64,000 nt of DNA, from the NCBI RefSeq assembly GCF_017161445.1, contig NZ_CP071060.1, positions 3,782,001 through 3,846,000 on the forward strand, in the 5' to 3' direction. The stretch's first letter is position 1, and each line of letters starts with the position of its first letter. Both the position numbers and the translations under genes were made by a program. Source of the stretch: Niveibacterium microcysteis. GTDB taxonomy: Bacteria; Pseudomonadota; Gammaproteobacteria; Burkholderiales; Rhodocyclaceae. Shown in pieces: positions 9,219 through 17,668 of this stretch. The notes under the pieces are model-generated. The model was not told the origin of the DNA. It saw nothing but the letters and a program-made list of their open reading frames with translations, and did not search any database.

Positions 9219-9617
9219 CTACTCCGACAGCGCGTCGATCGACAGGCCCCAGCGCTGCATCAGTTGCCGCAGCAAGCGCTGCTCGCCAACGGTGACCCGC
9301 CCGTCCGACTTGGCCATCACGAGAATCGCGGAACACACGGTTCGGCGCAGCGCCGGGCGTGTGATATCGGCGGCGAGCCGGTCGATGCGCGCGTCTTCGA
9401 GCAGATGCACGCGCGACTGCTCGGCCTCGTCGACCAGGTCGCGGCAGCAATCGAGCAGCACCTGGACGAATTCGTCGCGCGACAAGCCCACCGCGTCGTG
9501 GATCATGTGCTGGTCGATCAGCGCGATCTCGCTCTCGTGCAGCTTGCCGTCGGCGAGGATGGCGAGGCTGATCAGGCGCGCTGCGGCCTGCGGGCTGTTG
9601 GCGGGGTAACTGCGCAT
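9219..9617 (-). CDS. TerB-like (tellurite resistance TerB fold) protein
   Basis: A 132-residue soluble, all-helical protein resembling the TerB family. Two acidic helix-loop motifs are spaced as in TerB: ILADGKLHESEIALID near the N-terminus and MAKSDGRVTVGEQRLLRQL near the C-terminus. TerB-fold domains bind metal and act as scaffolds in various stress systems; the role of stand-alone copies is unknown. No other ter genes are visible. It lies upstream of glyQ on the same strand (95 bases) and may share a transcript. Confidence 0.72.
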   Translation of the reverse strand: MRSYPANSPQAAARLISLAILADGKLHESEIALIDQHMIHDAVGLSRDEFVQVLLDCCRDLVDEAEQSRVHLLEDARIDRLAADITRPALRRTVCSAILVMAKSDGRVTVGEQRLLRQLMQRWGLSIDALSE

Positions 9618-9814
9618 ACGGGTGCGATCTCCATGCTTCGATTGCGATTCGCAACAGCGTAGCGCGGTTTCCGCCCGTTCGCTGCGCGCCGGCGATACAA
9701 GCCGGATACAGCGGGCGGCTACACTGCCGCCTTTGCCAGCCTCGGTTCCTCACGCATCGCCTGCCCCGCTTCCTGTCCGAATCCCGCCAACTGCTGCGCC
9801 TTACTGGCCCGCTG

Positions 9815-11125
9815 GTGGCCGCGCAGATGGTGTACATCCTGATGGGTTTGATGGACACCGTGATGGCTGGCCACGCCGGGGCCGAAGACCAGGCGGTGGT
9901 GGGGCTGGGCGTGGCGCTGTGGGCGCCGGTGTTCCTGTCCCTGCTCGGCATCTCGCAAGCGCTGAGCCCGGTTGTGGCACATCATCACGGTGCGGGAGAC
10001 AAGACCGGCATCATCGCCGACACCCGCGAAGGGCTGTGGCTTGCCGGCATTTCGGGGGTCATTCCCTTCCTGCTGATGCCGGCAGTGCCCGCTGTGCTGG
10101 CAGCCGCGCAGATCGAGGCGGGGCTGGCGGCCAAGGTCACACAGTTCCTGTGGGGCATCGTACTGGGCCTGCCCGCTGCACTGCTGACGCGCACGCTGGG
10201 CTTCTACTCCGCCAGCATCAACCACACACGCCCGCTGATGGTGTTCGGCGCGCTCGGACTCGCCGTCAACTTCTTCCTCAACTGGGTACTGATCTACGGT
10301 CACCTTGGTCTGCCTGCACTGGGCGGGGTCGGCTGCGGCTGGGCGACCGGCATCGGCATGTGGGCCGGTCTGGCGATGATGGCGCTGTACACCGCGCAGG
10401 CACGCATCTACCGCGAGGTCTTCCTGTGGCACGGCTGGAGCTGGCCGCACTGGCCGCGGCAGAAGAATCTGCTCAAGCTCGGGCTGCCGATGGGCGCGGC
10501 AATGCTGGCCGAAGTGTCCGCGTTCGCTGGCGTGGCACTTTTGATTGGCCGCTTCGGTGCGGTGCAGATCGCCGCGCACCAGGTCGCGCTGAACTTCGCG
10601 TCACTGGTGTTCATGTTGCCGCTGGGGCTTTCCACCGCCATCTCGATCCGCGTCGGCCAGGCGCTCGGCGGCGGCGATCCGCGCGGCGCGCGTTTCATCG
10701 CGTGGAGCGGCGTGCTGATCGGGCTGCTGATCGCGGCTGCGATGGTGCCCGTGGTGTTGCTCGGGCGCGAAGCGATCGTCGCGCTCTACACACCGGACGC
10801 TGCCGTGCAGGCAATCGCCTCCACGCTGCTGCTGTTCGCCGCAGTGTGGCAGTTTTCGGATGCCACACAGGTCTGCGCGGTCGGCGCGCTGCGGGGCTAC
10901 AAGGTCACGATGATGCCGATGTGGCTGATGATCGGTGCGTTCTGGCTGATCGCGATCCCGCTCGGTGCGCGACTCGGCTACCACGGCCTCGACGCCTACC
11001 CGGTCACCGGCGTGTATGGTTTCTGGATCGGCCTGGTCGTGGGTCTCACGCTGGTCGCGTTGGGGCTGGCGCTCACGCTGCGTAGCGTCGCACGCCACCG
11101 CATCGCGGATCACGCGGCAATCTGA
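9815..11125 (+). CDS. MATE-family multidrug efflux transporter (NorM-like); start uncertain
   Basis: Inner-membrane multidrug/Na+ or H+ antiporter of the MATE family with about 12 hydrophobic segments. Signatures include GLMDTVMAGHAG in the first helix, GISQALSPVVAHHHGAGD and LGLPMGAAMLAEVSAF at the start of the second half. The first ordinary start in frame is GTG at 9815. However, the frame continues upstream, without any ATG, GTG or TTG as far as I followed it, with residues that look like the family N-terminus (RFLSESRQLLRLTGPL). Starting at 9815 would cut off the beginning of helix 1. A non-AUG start (for example ACG at 9752) or a sequence error is possible. The coding region otherwise looks intact. 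Confidence 0.85.
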   Translation: MAAQMVYILMGLMDTVMAGHAGAEDQAVVGLGVALWAPVFLSLLGISQALSPVVAHHHGAGDKTGIIADTREGLWLAGISGVIPFLLMPAVPAVLAAAQIEAGLAAKVTQFLWGIVLGLPAALLTRTLGFYSASINHTRPLMVFGALGLAVNFFLNWVLIYGHLGLPALGGVGCGWATGIGMWAGLAMMALYTAQARIYREVFLWHGWSWPHWPRQKNLLKLGLPMGAAMLAEVSAFAGVALLIGRFGAVQIAAHQVALNFASLVFMLPLGLSTAISIRVGQALGGGDPRGARFIAWSGVLIGLLIAAAMVPVVLLGREAIVALYTPDAAVQAIASTLLLFAAVWQFSDATQVCAVGALRGYKVTMMPMWLMIGAFWLIAIPLGARLGYHGLDAYPVTGVYGFWIGLVVGLTLVALGLALTLRSVARHRIADHAAI

Positions 11126-11146
11126 AATCGTCTCGCACAGGGGAGT

Positions 11147-11161
11147 CGCCGGAACCCGGCG
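11147..11161 (+). terminator. Short GC hairpin downstream of the MATE gene
   Basis: CGCCGG / CCGGCG stem with an AAC loop, 22 bases after the MATE stop and without a T-tract. It is a weak terminator candidate. Confidence 0.3.
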
Positions 11162-11247
11162 GGTCTATGCTGGTCATTGATGCTGCGCCTGCGCGTTGCA
11201 GGCGGCACCAAGTCCACCCCGCGATATCCCACGCACGGAGACCTCCC

Positions 11248-11787
11248 ATGAACGTACTCGGCATCTGCGGCAGCCTGCGCCGCCAATCGCGCAACAAGGG
11301 CCTGCTTCGCTACGCGGTCGCGAATGCACCGGCGGACATGACGGTCGAGGTCGCCGACCTCTCCGCAATGCCGTTCTACAACGCCGACATCACGGAGCGC
11401 CCGGCCGCGGTGGAAGCACTTTTCGCGCAGATGGCTGCGGCCGACGCCCTGCTGCTGGTATGCCCCGAGTACAACTATTCGATGGCGCCGGCCCTGAAGA
11501 ACGCACTCGACTGGGCGTCGCGCGAACCGGACAACCGGCTGCTTGCGGGCAAGGCCTGCGCGATCATGGGCGCCGGCGGTGGCATGGGCACCTCGCGCGC
11601 CCAATACCATTTGCGGCAGAGCTGCGTGTTCCTCGATCTGCATCCGCTCAACAAGCCGGAAGTGTTCGCCAATGCCTTCTCCGACAGCTTTGACGCGGAC
11701 GGCAATCTCGTCGACAAACGCATCCAGGACCTGATCGTGGCGCAGCTCACCGCGCTGCAAGCCCACGCCGCCCGCTTCAAGGGCTGA
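11248..11787 (+). CDS. NADPH-dependent FMN reductase (chromate/quinone reductase family)
   Basis: A 179-residue flavodoxin-fold reductase. The FMN phosphate loop is GICGSLRRQSRNKGLL at the N-terminus. PEYNYSMAPALKNALDWASRE (about 77-97) is the hallmark of the YieF/ArsH-type NADPH-dependent FMN reductases, which reduce quinones, azo dyes or chromate. The start at 11248 is supported by GGAG seven bases upstream and by homology beginning at MNVLGICGS. It is monocistronic, facing the PAP gene across a hairpin. Confidence 0.92.
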   Translation: MNVLGICGSLRRQSRNKGLLRYAVANAPADMTVEVADLSAMPFYNADITERPAAVEALFAQMAAADALLLVCPEYNYSMAPALKNALDWASREPDNRLLAGKACAIMGAGGGMGTSRAQYHLRQSCVFLDLHPLNKPEVFANAFSDSFDADGNLVDKRIQDLIVAQLTALQAHAARFKG

Positions 11788-11799
11788 CACCCGGCAAAA

Positions 11800-11831
11800 T
11801 GAAAACGGCGCACGTCGTTGCCGTGCGCCGT
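11800..11831 (-). terminator. Terminator of the PAP gene
   Basis: A 10-bp stem ACGGCGCACG / CGTGCGCCGT (11805-11814 and 11822-11831) with a 7-base loop. Read on the minus strand it is followed by TTTTC, so it fits as the intrinsic terminator of the polyphosphate:AMP phosphotransferase gene. The T side is weak for the plus-strand reductase. Confidence 0.75.
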
Positions 11832-11852
11832 TGGCTATTGGTATCGCGGCGA

Positions 11853-13334
11853 TCAGAGGCCGAGTTCTTTCTCCAGGCGCTGGCACACCGTCTTCAGCAC
11901 CTTGATGCGCGCGTGCTTCTTGTCGTTGGCCTCAACCAGCGTCCAGGGCGCCTGGCCGGTGCTGGTGCGGTCCACCATGTCGCACACCGCTTCGCGGTAG
12001 GCATCCCACTTGTCGCGGTTGCGCCAGTCTTCTTCGGTGATCTTGAAACGCTTGAAGTCGGTCGCCTCGCGTTCGTTGAAGCGGCGTAGCTGCTCGTCGG
12101 CGTCGATTTGCAGCCAGAACTTCACGACGATCACGCCAGCCACGTCGAGCGCGTGCTCGAAGTCGTTGATTTCCGCATAGGCACGCAGCCAGTCGGCCTC
12201 GGCACAGAAGCCTTCCACCCGCTCGACCAACACCCGGCCGTACCAGGTGCGATCGAAGATCGTGATCCGACCCTTGCGCGGCACATGGCGCCAGAAGCGC
12301 CACAGGTAGGGCTGCGCACGCTCTTCATCGGTTGGCGCAGCGACCGGCACGATCTGGAACTGGCGCGCGTCGATCGCCGCCGTCACGCGCCGGATCGCGC
12401 CGCCTTTGCCAGCGGCGTCCGACCCTTCGAACGCAAGCACCAGCGCGCGGTTGCGAAACTTCGGGTGGCGCACCAGCTCCGACAAACGCCCCTGCCACTT
12501 CGCGAGCTGGCGTTCGTAGGTGTCCTTCTCGATCTGCTTGCTCAAATCCAGTGCAGTCAGCACATCACGACCGTCGATGCGCGGCGGAATCGGCGGCGCC
12601 ACCGGGTAGTGCTGCGGCGTATCGTTGGCCAGGCGGTACTTCAGCGCCTCCAGCAGCGCCTTGCCGACGCGCAGATTGCGGTAGTTGTCGTCGGAGCCAT
12701 CCACCACGATCCACGGCGCCCAGGGCGTGTTGGTGATACGCAGCACATGGCCGGCGACGTCGATCAGCTCATCGTGCGTCTTGAGCCGCGACCAGCTCTC
12801 CTTCGTCACCCGCCAGGCGGTGCGCGGGTCGGACTCGAGTTTTTCGAAGCGCGCACGCTGCGCCTTCTTCGAGAGATGGAACCAGAACTTCAGCACCAAC
12901 GCGCCTTCGTTGGCGAGCATGCCCTCGAAGCGGTTGATGCGCGCCATCTCGTGATCCGTCTCATCGGCCGTCAGCTTGCCGTCAATGCGATCGGCGATCG
13001 GGCTGGAATACCACGAGCCGGCGAAGACGCCGATGCGCCCCTTGGGCGGCAGGGAGCGCCAGTAGCGCCACATGTGGGGGCGATCGCGCTCTTCATCGGT
13101 GGGCTCGCTGAACGCGAGGGTCGAGAGGAAGCGCGGATCCAGCCACTCGTAGAGCTGGTTGATCGTCTCGCTCTTGCCACCGCCATCGACGCCGGAGATC
13201 AGCAGCATCACCGGGAATTTGCCCGCTTCGCGCAGTTCGAACTGCACGTTGAGCAGCTCCACCCGCAGCGCTTCGACCTCCTTGCGGAAGGTCTTGTTGT
13301 CAATGCTGTGACCGAGTTCTGCCGATTCGAACAT
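11853..13334 (-). CDS. pap: Polyphosphate:AMP phosphotransferase (two PPK2 domains)
   Basis: Transfers phosphate from polyphosphate to AMP, making ADP. At 493 residues it has two tandem PPK2 domains, as expected for class II PPK2 (PAP). Walker A of domain 1 is SGVDGGGKSE with Lys54; domain 2 has FEGSDAAGKGG with Lys310. Each domain also carries the PTDEER...WRYWR or PTDEERAQPYLWRFWR lid motif and a Walker B region (GRIGVFAGSWY, GRITIFDRTWYGR). ATG 13334 was chosen because a GAGGGGGG ribosome binding site precedes it; the GTG at 13358 lacks one. It is a single gene with its own terminator. Confidence 0.94.
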   Translation of the reverse strand: MFESAELGHSIDNKTFRKEVEALRVELLNVQFELREAGKFPVMLLISGVDGGGKSETINQLYEWLDPRFLSTLAFSEPTDEERDRPHMWRYWRSLPPKGRIGVFAGSWYSSPIADRIDGKLTADETDHEMARINRFEGMLANEGALVLKFWFHLSKKAQRARFEKLESDPRTAWRVTKESWSRLKTHDELIDVAGHVLRITNTPWAPWIVVDGSDDNYRNLRVGKALLEALKYRLANDTPQHYPVAPPIPPRIDGRDVLTALDLSKQIEKDTYERQLAKWQGRLSELVRHPKFRNRALVLAFEGSDAAGKGGAIRRVTAAIDARQFQIVPVAAPTDEERAQPYLWRFWRHVPRKGRITIFDRTWYGRVLVERVEGFCAEADWLRAYAEINDFEHALDVAGVIVVKFWLQIDADEQLRRFNEREATDFKRFKITEEDWRNRDKWDAYREAVCDMVDRTSTGQAPWTLVEANDKKHARIKVLKTVCQRLEKELGL

Positions 13335-13421
13335 GGTGAAGCCCCCCTCAAGCGCCACGCTGCACGATGGAAAATCCTGACGAGCATACGCCCGCCGCGA
13401 AATACTCAGGGCTGATACGGC

Positions 13422-14426
13422 TCAAGCGCCGGCTTCGCGCAACACACCCATCCCCGGAAGCTCCAGGCGCCGTTTGCCGCGCACGCGGCTCAAGCGAACC
13501 AGCATCGTGCCGACGAAGCAGCCGGCCTGCGCAGGCAGCAGCAGGTCCGTCACCCCTGAAGGCTGCCAGCGCACCCGCAGGCGATCGCCTTCGGCCGACA
13601 ACTCGGCGCCACTGCCGCGCCCACCGACGTAGCGCCCCGCCCAAGCGCTCGCTTCGCCGGGCGGTGTCGTGGCAACGGCAGTGCACTGCTGCGCGAACAA
13701 CCAGGACCAGAACTGCGGCGTGTCGCGGTAAGTCGCAGTCCAGCTATCGTGCCCGACACCTGGCATCCAGACGCAGCGCACATCAGCCCCGACCGCCTGC
13801 ATCACCGATTCGACGCGATGACCGAACTCGATCGGCACGATGTCATCGGCGTCGCCATGCGCCACCCACACCGGCACACCACGCAATGAGGCCAGGGCCG
13901 CCTGCCAGGCATCCAGAGCGCCGAGCGGCAGCTTGTAGAAACGGCTCATGCCGTCGTTCGGAAAGCCGCCCGCAATCGGCGCAATCGCGGCGAAGCGGCC
14001 CGGAAAAGCCGCCGCCATCGCGAGGCTGCCCATCGCCCCCATCGAGAGCCCAGTGAGGTAGACACGCGTGGCATCGACCCTGCAACTCGCCTGCACGCAG
14101 CGCATCACGGCATCGACATAGTCCGGGTGCCACATCTGGTTCTCCGGCGTCTGCGGTGCCACCACGATTGCTGGCAGCTTCACGCCACCATCGATCAGCG
14201 CACCGACGCCCTGACTGCGCACCCGCGCGAGGTCGTCACCCCATTCACCCCGGCCATGCAGAAACACCACCAGCGGCCACGCCCGCTGCGGGTCGGCGCC
14301 GTAGCCTTCGGGCAGCGCAAGCAGGAAATGGTGGCCGAACTCGCTGGCGAACGCGGGGGGCAATTCGCGGGCCTGCCAGGCGCCCTCGCAGGCATGCTGG
14401 ATCGGCAGTACGGTGTCGCTGGGCAT
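13422..14426 (-). CDS. Alpha/beta hydrolase (esterase / PHB-depolymerase-like)
   Basis: A 334-residue alpha/beta-hydrolase. The oxyanion strand is VVFLHGRGEWGDD (about 53-65), the nucleophile elbow is GLSMG with Ser128, an acid is in HGDADDIVP (about Asp192-195), and the base is His226 in GVGHDSW. The arrangement resembles the Esterase_phd/carboxylesterase proteins related to PHB depolymerase and feruloyl esterases. The C-terminal 80 residues form an extra domain I cannot name. No convincing signal peptide is visible. ATG 14426 is preferred over 14438 because GGAG precedes it at good spacing. It follows lnt by 48 bases on the same strand. Confidence 0.82.
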   Translation of the reverse strand: MPSDTVLPIQHACEGAWQARELPPAFASEFGHHFLLALPEGYGADPQRAWPLVVFLHGRGEWGDDLARVRSQGVGALIDGGVKLPAIVVAPQTPENQMWHPDYVDAVMRCVQASCRVDATRVYLTGLSMGAMGSLAMAAAFPGRFAAIAPIAGGFPNDGMSRFYKLPLGALDAWQAALASLRGVPVWVAHGDADDIVPIEFGHRVESVMQAVGADVRCVWMPGVGHDSWTATYRDTPQFWSWLFAQQCTAVATTPPGEASAWAGRYVGGRGSGAELSAEGDRLRVRWQPSGVTDLLLPAQAGCFVGTMLVRLSRVRGKRRLELPGMGVLREAGA

Positions 14427-14474
14427 GGCGCGCTCCATCAGAAATCCGGCGCCATTATCCCGCGATGCGGCGCC

Positions 14475-15935
14475 TCAGGTGCGGCGCCGTTGGACTGCAG
14501 CCAAGCCCAGCAGGATCAGCGCAACGCTGACAATTGCCCAGTTGCCAACGCGCGCATACGGCGTCATGCCGCGGTAGCCGCGCACTTCGGCGTGCAGCAC
14601 GCCGCGCGTGAAGGCCGGCAACACGGCATCGACGTGGCCGTTCGGCGCAATCACCGCGGTCATGCCGGTGTTGGTGGCGCGCAGCATCGGGCGGCCGGTC
14701 TCCAACGCGCGCATGCGGGCGATCTGCAGATGCTGCGGCTGGGCGTGCGATTCACCGTACCACGCCAGGTTGCTCATGTTGAGCATCAGGCTTGCGTCGG
14801 GCAGCGAGGCAATCAGCTCCTCGCCGAACACGTCTTCATAGCAGATGTTCACGGCGACCTTCTGGCCCGCCAGATCAAGCGGCGCGCCGGTTCGGCCACG
14901 ACTCTGGTCCGACATCGGGATGTTCGCGAGCTTGTAGAACCAGCCGAACAGCGGCGGCGAATATTCGCCAAAGGGCACCAGATGCCGCTTGCTGTAGCTT
15001 TGTGGCGCGGCTTCGCCCATGGTGACGGCACTGTTGAAGATATGCCCCTCGGCGTCGCGCGTGAACACGCCCAGCACACCCGCCGCGCCCTGCGCGCGCA
15101 GGCTGTCTGCGACGGCCGCGAGGTACTCCGGCGGCACATGTTCGAGCAGCATCGGCAGCGTCGTTTCCGGCATCACCACGATCTGCCCACGCGCCTCGCG
15201 CAGCACGTCGAGGTTGGCGCGCAGCACGGTTTCGAAGCGCTCGCGGTCCCACTTCATGTCTTGCGGTATGTTGGTCTGCACCAGCGCCACCTTCACCGGC
15301 GCACCGAAGGCCTCGGTCCAGACCACCTGCGCGAGGCCGAAACCGGCCAGCGCGATCGCGGCAGCGCTCGCAGAGGCAGCAACGCGTGCGCCAGCGCGCC
15401 AGCCAAACACCAGCGCAGCAGTGAACGCCATCAGCACGAAGCCAAGGCCATACACGCCAAGCACTGGCGCATAGCCGGCAAGCGGGCTCGGCGGCGTCTG
15501 CGAATAGCCGATTGCAAGCCACGGGAAGCCGGTGAACAGCCAGCTGCGCGTCCATTCCAGCAGCGCCCAGGCCGCCGCGACGAGTGCGGCATCAACAGCC
15601 CAGTGGCCGCTGCGCAAACGGGCGAACAGGTAACCGGCAAGCGCGGGAAAGGAGGCCATGAACGCCGCGAGCAGCCCGATCGCGAGCATCGCAAGCGGCA
15701 AGGGCATCCCACCGAAGCGGTGCAGCGCCACCATCAACCAGCCGATACCGGCGAAGAACGCGCCCCAACCCCAGCACCAGCCAAGCCAGGCCGCACGGCG
15801 CGGCGGCGCCGTTCGCCACACCCAAACCAGCGCGCCCAGCGCGGGCAGCATCAGTGGGAAAAGGTTGAAGGGCGCGTAGGCGAGTACCGAAAGAGCGCCC
15901 GCCAGAGCAAGCAGCAGCGGTAGGAAACGGTTCAT
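14475..15935 (-). CDS. lnt: Apolipoprotein N-acyltransferase
   Basis: Inner-membrane enzyme that adds the third acyl chain to lipoproteins. It is 486 residues long, with six or so N-terminal membrane segments (about 5-200) and then a periplasmic nitrilase-like domain. The catalytic triad is present: Glu257 in VMPETTLPML, Lys316 in YSKRHLVPFGEYSP and Cys365 in NICYEDVFGEEL. It comes after corC in the conserved miaB-phoH-ybeY-corC-lnt order, separated from it by a hairpin. Confidence 0.97.
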   Translation of the reverse strand: MNRFLPLLLALAGALSVLAYAPFNLFPLMLPALGALVWVWRTAPPRRAAWLGWCWGWGAFFAGIGWLMVALHRFGGMPLPLAMLAIGLLAAFMASFPALAGYLFARLRSGHWAVDAALVAAAWALLEWTRSWLFTGFPWLAIGYSQTPPSPLAGYAPVLGVYGLGFVLMAFTAALVFGWRAGARVAASASAAAIALAGFGLAQVVWTEAFGAPVKVALVQTNIPQDMKWDRERFETVLRANLDVLREARGQIVVMPETTLPMLLEHVPPEYLAAVADSLRAQGAAGVLGVFTRDAEGHIFNSAVTMGEAAPQSYSKRHLVPFGEYSPPLFGWFYKLANIPMSDQSRGRTGAPLDLAGQKVAVNICYEDVFGEELIASLPDASLMLNMSNLAWYGESHAQPQHLQIARMRALETGRPMLRATNTGMTAVIAPNGHVDAVLPAFTRGVLHAEVRGYRGMTPYARVGNWAIVSVALILLGLAAVQRRRT

Positions 15936-15952
15936 GGATTCGCTGGATGCGC

Positions 15953-15979
15953 GCCGGGCGCCATCACTTGGCGCCCGGC
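15953..15979. other. Intercistronic hairpin between corC and lnt
   Basis: A 10-bp perfect stem GCCGGGCGCC / GGCGCCCGGC with a 7-base loop lies in the gap between corC and lnt. No T-tract follows on the minus strand, so partial termination or RNA stabilisation is possible, but neither is shown. Confidence 0.5.
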
Positions 15980-16010
15980 TTGGTTCAGAAAGCGGCGTGC
16001 GGCGAGAAGC

Positions 16011-16853
16011 TCAGCCGCCCACCGCATGCGTGTCGGGTACGCGTTCCACCAGCAGCGTGTAGACGCGCCGGCTGTCGGCGCGCAACACCTGGAAGCGGAA
16101 GCCTTCGTGCTCGACCACTTCGTTGCGCGTTGGCAGGCGCCCGAGCAAATGGATCACGAGGCCGCCGATGGTCTTGTAGTCCTCGTGCGGCCAATCGGTG
16201 GCGAAGGCCTCGTTGAAGGCCTCGACCTCGGTTGTCGCCTTCACGCGGTAACGGCCGACCTGGTCGGCGATGATGTTGCCGGCATCTTCGTCGAAATCGT
16301 ATTCGTCCTCGATGTCGCCAACGATCTGCTCAAGCACGTCCTCGATCGTGATCAGCCCGGCGACGCCGCCGTACTCGTCCACGACAATCGCCATGTGGTT
16401 GCGGCTGACGCGGAATTCGCGCAGCAGCACATTGAGACGCTTGGACTCAGGAATGAAGACGGCCGGCCGCACCAGCTCGCGCAACCCAACCGGCTGGCCC
16501 GCAAAGTAGCGCAGCAGATCCTTGGCGAGCAGCACGCCGATCACATCATCACGGTTCTCGCCAATCACCGGGAAGCGGGAGTGGCCCGCCTCGATCGCAA
16601 ACGCGGCGACCTTGTCGAGCGGGTCATCGACATGCACGACATCCATCTGCGTGCGCGGGATCATGACGTCCTGCACCTGGATGTCTGCGACACCGAGGGC
16701 GCCCTCGAGGATCGTAAGGACGTCGGCATCGAAGATATTGCGTTCGTAGGCCGCGTGAAGCAGGTCGAGCAGTTCGCCGCGGTCTTCGGGTTCGCGCGTC
16801 ATCAGCGCGGAGAGTCGTTCGAGCAGAGTCGGCCGACTACTGGAAGGTTCCAT
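16011..16853 (-). CDS. corC: CorC/HlyC-type CBS-domain protein (magnesium/cobalt efflux)
   Basis: A 280-residue cytosolic CorC-family protein. The N-terminal LHAAYERNIFDADVLTILEGAL and VQDVMIPRTQMDVV start the paired CBS domains (about 65-190, with HSRFPVIGENRDDVIGVLLAKDLL and EYGGVAGLITIEDVLEQIVGDIEDEYD). The C-terminal CorC_HlyC domain follows (about 205-280). Family members are linked to magnesium and cobalt efflux and to envelope maintenance. It is the fourth gene of the miaB-phoH-ybeY-corC-lnt cluster. Confidence 0.94.
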   Translation of the reverse strand: MEPSSSRPTLLERLSALMTREPEDRGELLDLLHAAYERNIFDADVLTILEGALGVADIQVQDVMIPRTQMDVVHVDDPLDKVAAFAIEAGHSRFPVIGENRDDVIGVLLAKDLLRYFAGQPVGLRELVRPAVFIPESKRLNVLLREFRVSRNHMAIVVDEYGGVAGLITIEDVLEQIVGDIEDEYDFDEDAGNIIADQVGRYRVKATTEVEAFNEAFATDWPHEDYKTIGGLVIHLLGRLPTRNEVVEHEGFRFQVLRADSRRVYTLLVERVPDTHAVGG

Positions 16854-16934
16854 AAAAGGAAGGGTGAGTGGTTAGGGGCAAACTGTCGGTACTGCCCGGC
16901 AGCTTGCCGCTGACCGCTCCCCGCATAGTGTGCC

Positions 16935-16955
16935 GCGGGGGCAAGACACCCCCGC
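16935..16955. other. Intercistronic hairpin between ybeY and corC
   Basis: A 7-bp stem GCGGGGG / CCCCCGC with a 7-base loop sits in the 122-base gap between ybeY and corC. It has no T-tract in the transcription direction; role unknown. Confidence 0.4.
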
Positions 16956-16975
16956 AGCGGGTTTTTCAAGGCCGA

Positions 16976-17668
16976 TCAGGCCGCATAGGGATCAGGATAG
17001 CCCAGCGCCGCAAGGATTTCGCGCTCGACCGACTCCATTTCCTCGGCATCGTCGTCATTTTCGTGATCCCAGCCCTGCAGATGCAGCGCCCCGTGCACGA
17101 TCATGTGTGCGGCGTGCGCTTCGAGGGTTTTGCCCTGCTCCTTCGCTTCGCGCTGCACGACCGGCCAGCACACGACGAGGTCGCCAACGATCAGCGGCTC
17201 TTCGGTGTAGGGGAAGGACAGCACGTTGGTCGCGTAGTCCTTTCCGCGGAACTCAAGGTTCAGCGCCTTGCTCTCGGCCTCGCCGACGAAGCGCACGGTG
17301 ATCTCGGCGTCGGTGCCCAGCGCGGCGGATATCCACTCGCGAACCGCAGCCTTGGACGGCAGGCCCTTCTTCTCGTCCTTGCCGAGTTCCTTCTGCACGG
17401 TGAGTTCCAGGTCGTGTTCGGCCGCGTCGGCCTCGCCTTCCTGTTCAGCCACCGCCAGCACATGCAGGGTCGCGAGGTTAGCCGCGCCCGGTTGCACCAG
17501 CATGACAGGCAGCCCCGTTTCCGCATGCGCTTCGATCGCGAGGTCACCCATATCACCGGGCGGGAAGGCGAGGCGCAGGTAACGGCCGTCGGTGAGCGGG
17601 ATCTCGATCGAGGCAACCTCGATCTCGCGGCGCTTACCCTTGGCGTTCAGGACGGTGATGGTCTTCAT
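16976..17668 (-). CDS. ybeY: Endoribonuclease YbeY with an extra N-terminal region
   Basis: YbeY is a zinc-dependent single-strand endoribonuclease needed for 16S rRNA maturation and ribosome quality control. The conserved core occupies about residues 85-230, including ATNVLSFPY (146-154) and the zinc motif [15 protein letters not shown] with His192, His196 and His202. The protein is 230 residues long, against about 150-160 for typical YbeY, because about 84 residues precede the core. The extension is in frame, looks folded ([18 protein letters not shown]) and ends in an acidic linker. No other Met lies near the core start. The ATG at 17668 overlaps the phoH end by 35 bases. A low-probability alternative is a fused small protein. 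Confidence 0.9.
   Translation of the reverse strand: MKTITVLNAKGKRREIEVASIEIPLTDGRYLRLAFPPGDMGDLAIEAHAETGLPVMLVQPGAANLATLHVLAVAEQEGEADAAEHDLELTVQKELGKDEKKGLPSKAAVREWISAALGTDAEITVRFVGEAESKALNLEFRGKDYATNVLSFPYTEEPLIVGDLVVCWPVVQREAKEQGKTLEAHAAHMIVHGALHLQGWDHENDDDAEEMESVEREILAALGYPDPYAA

Noticed and set aside
12108..13415. A long plus-strand frame opposite the PAP gene
   Set aside because: Same antisense effect; the PAP domains, ribosome binding site and terminator are on the minus strand.
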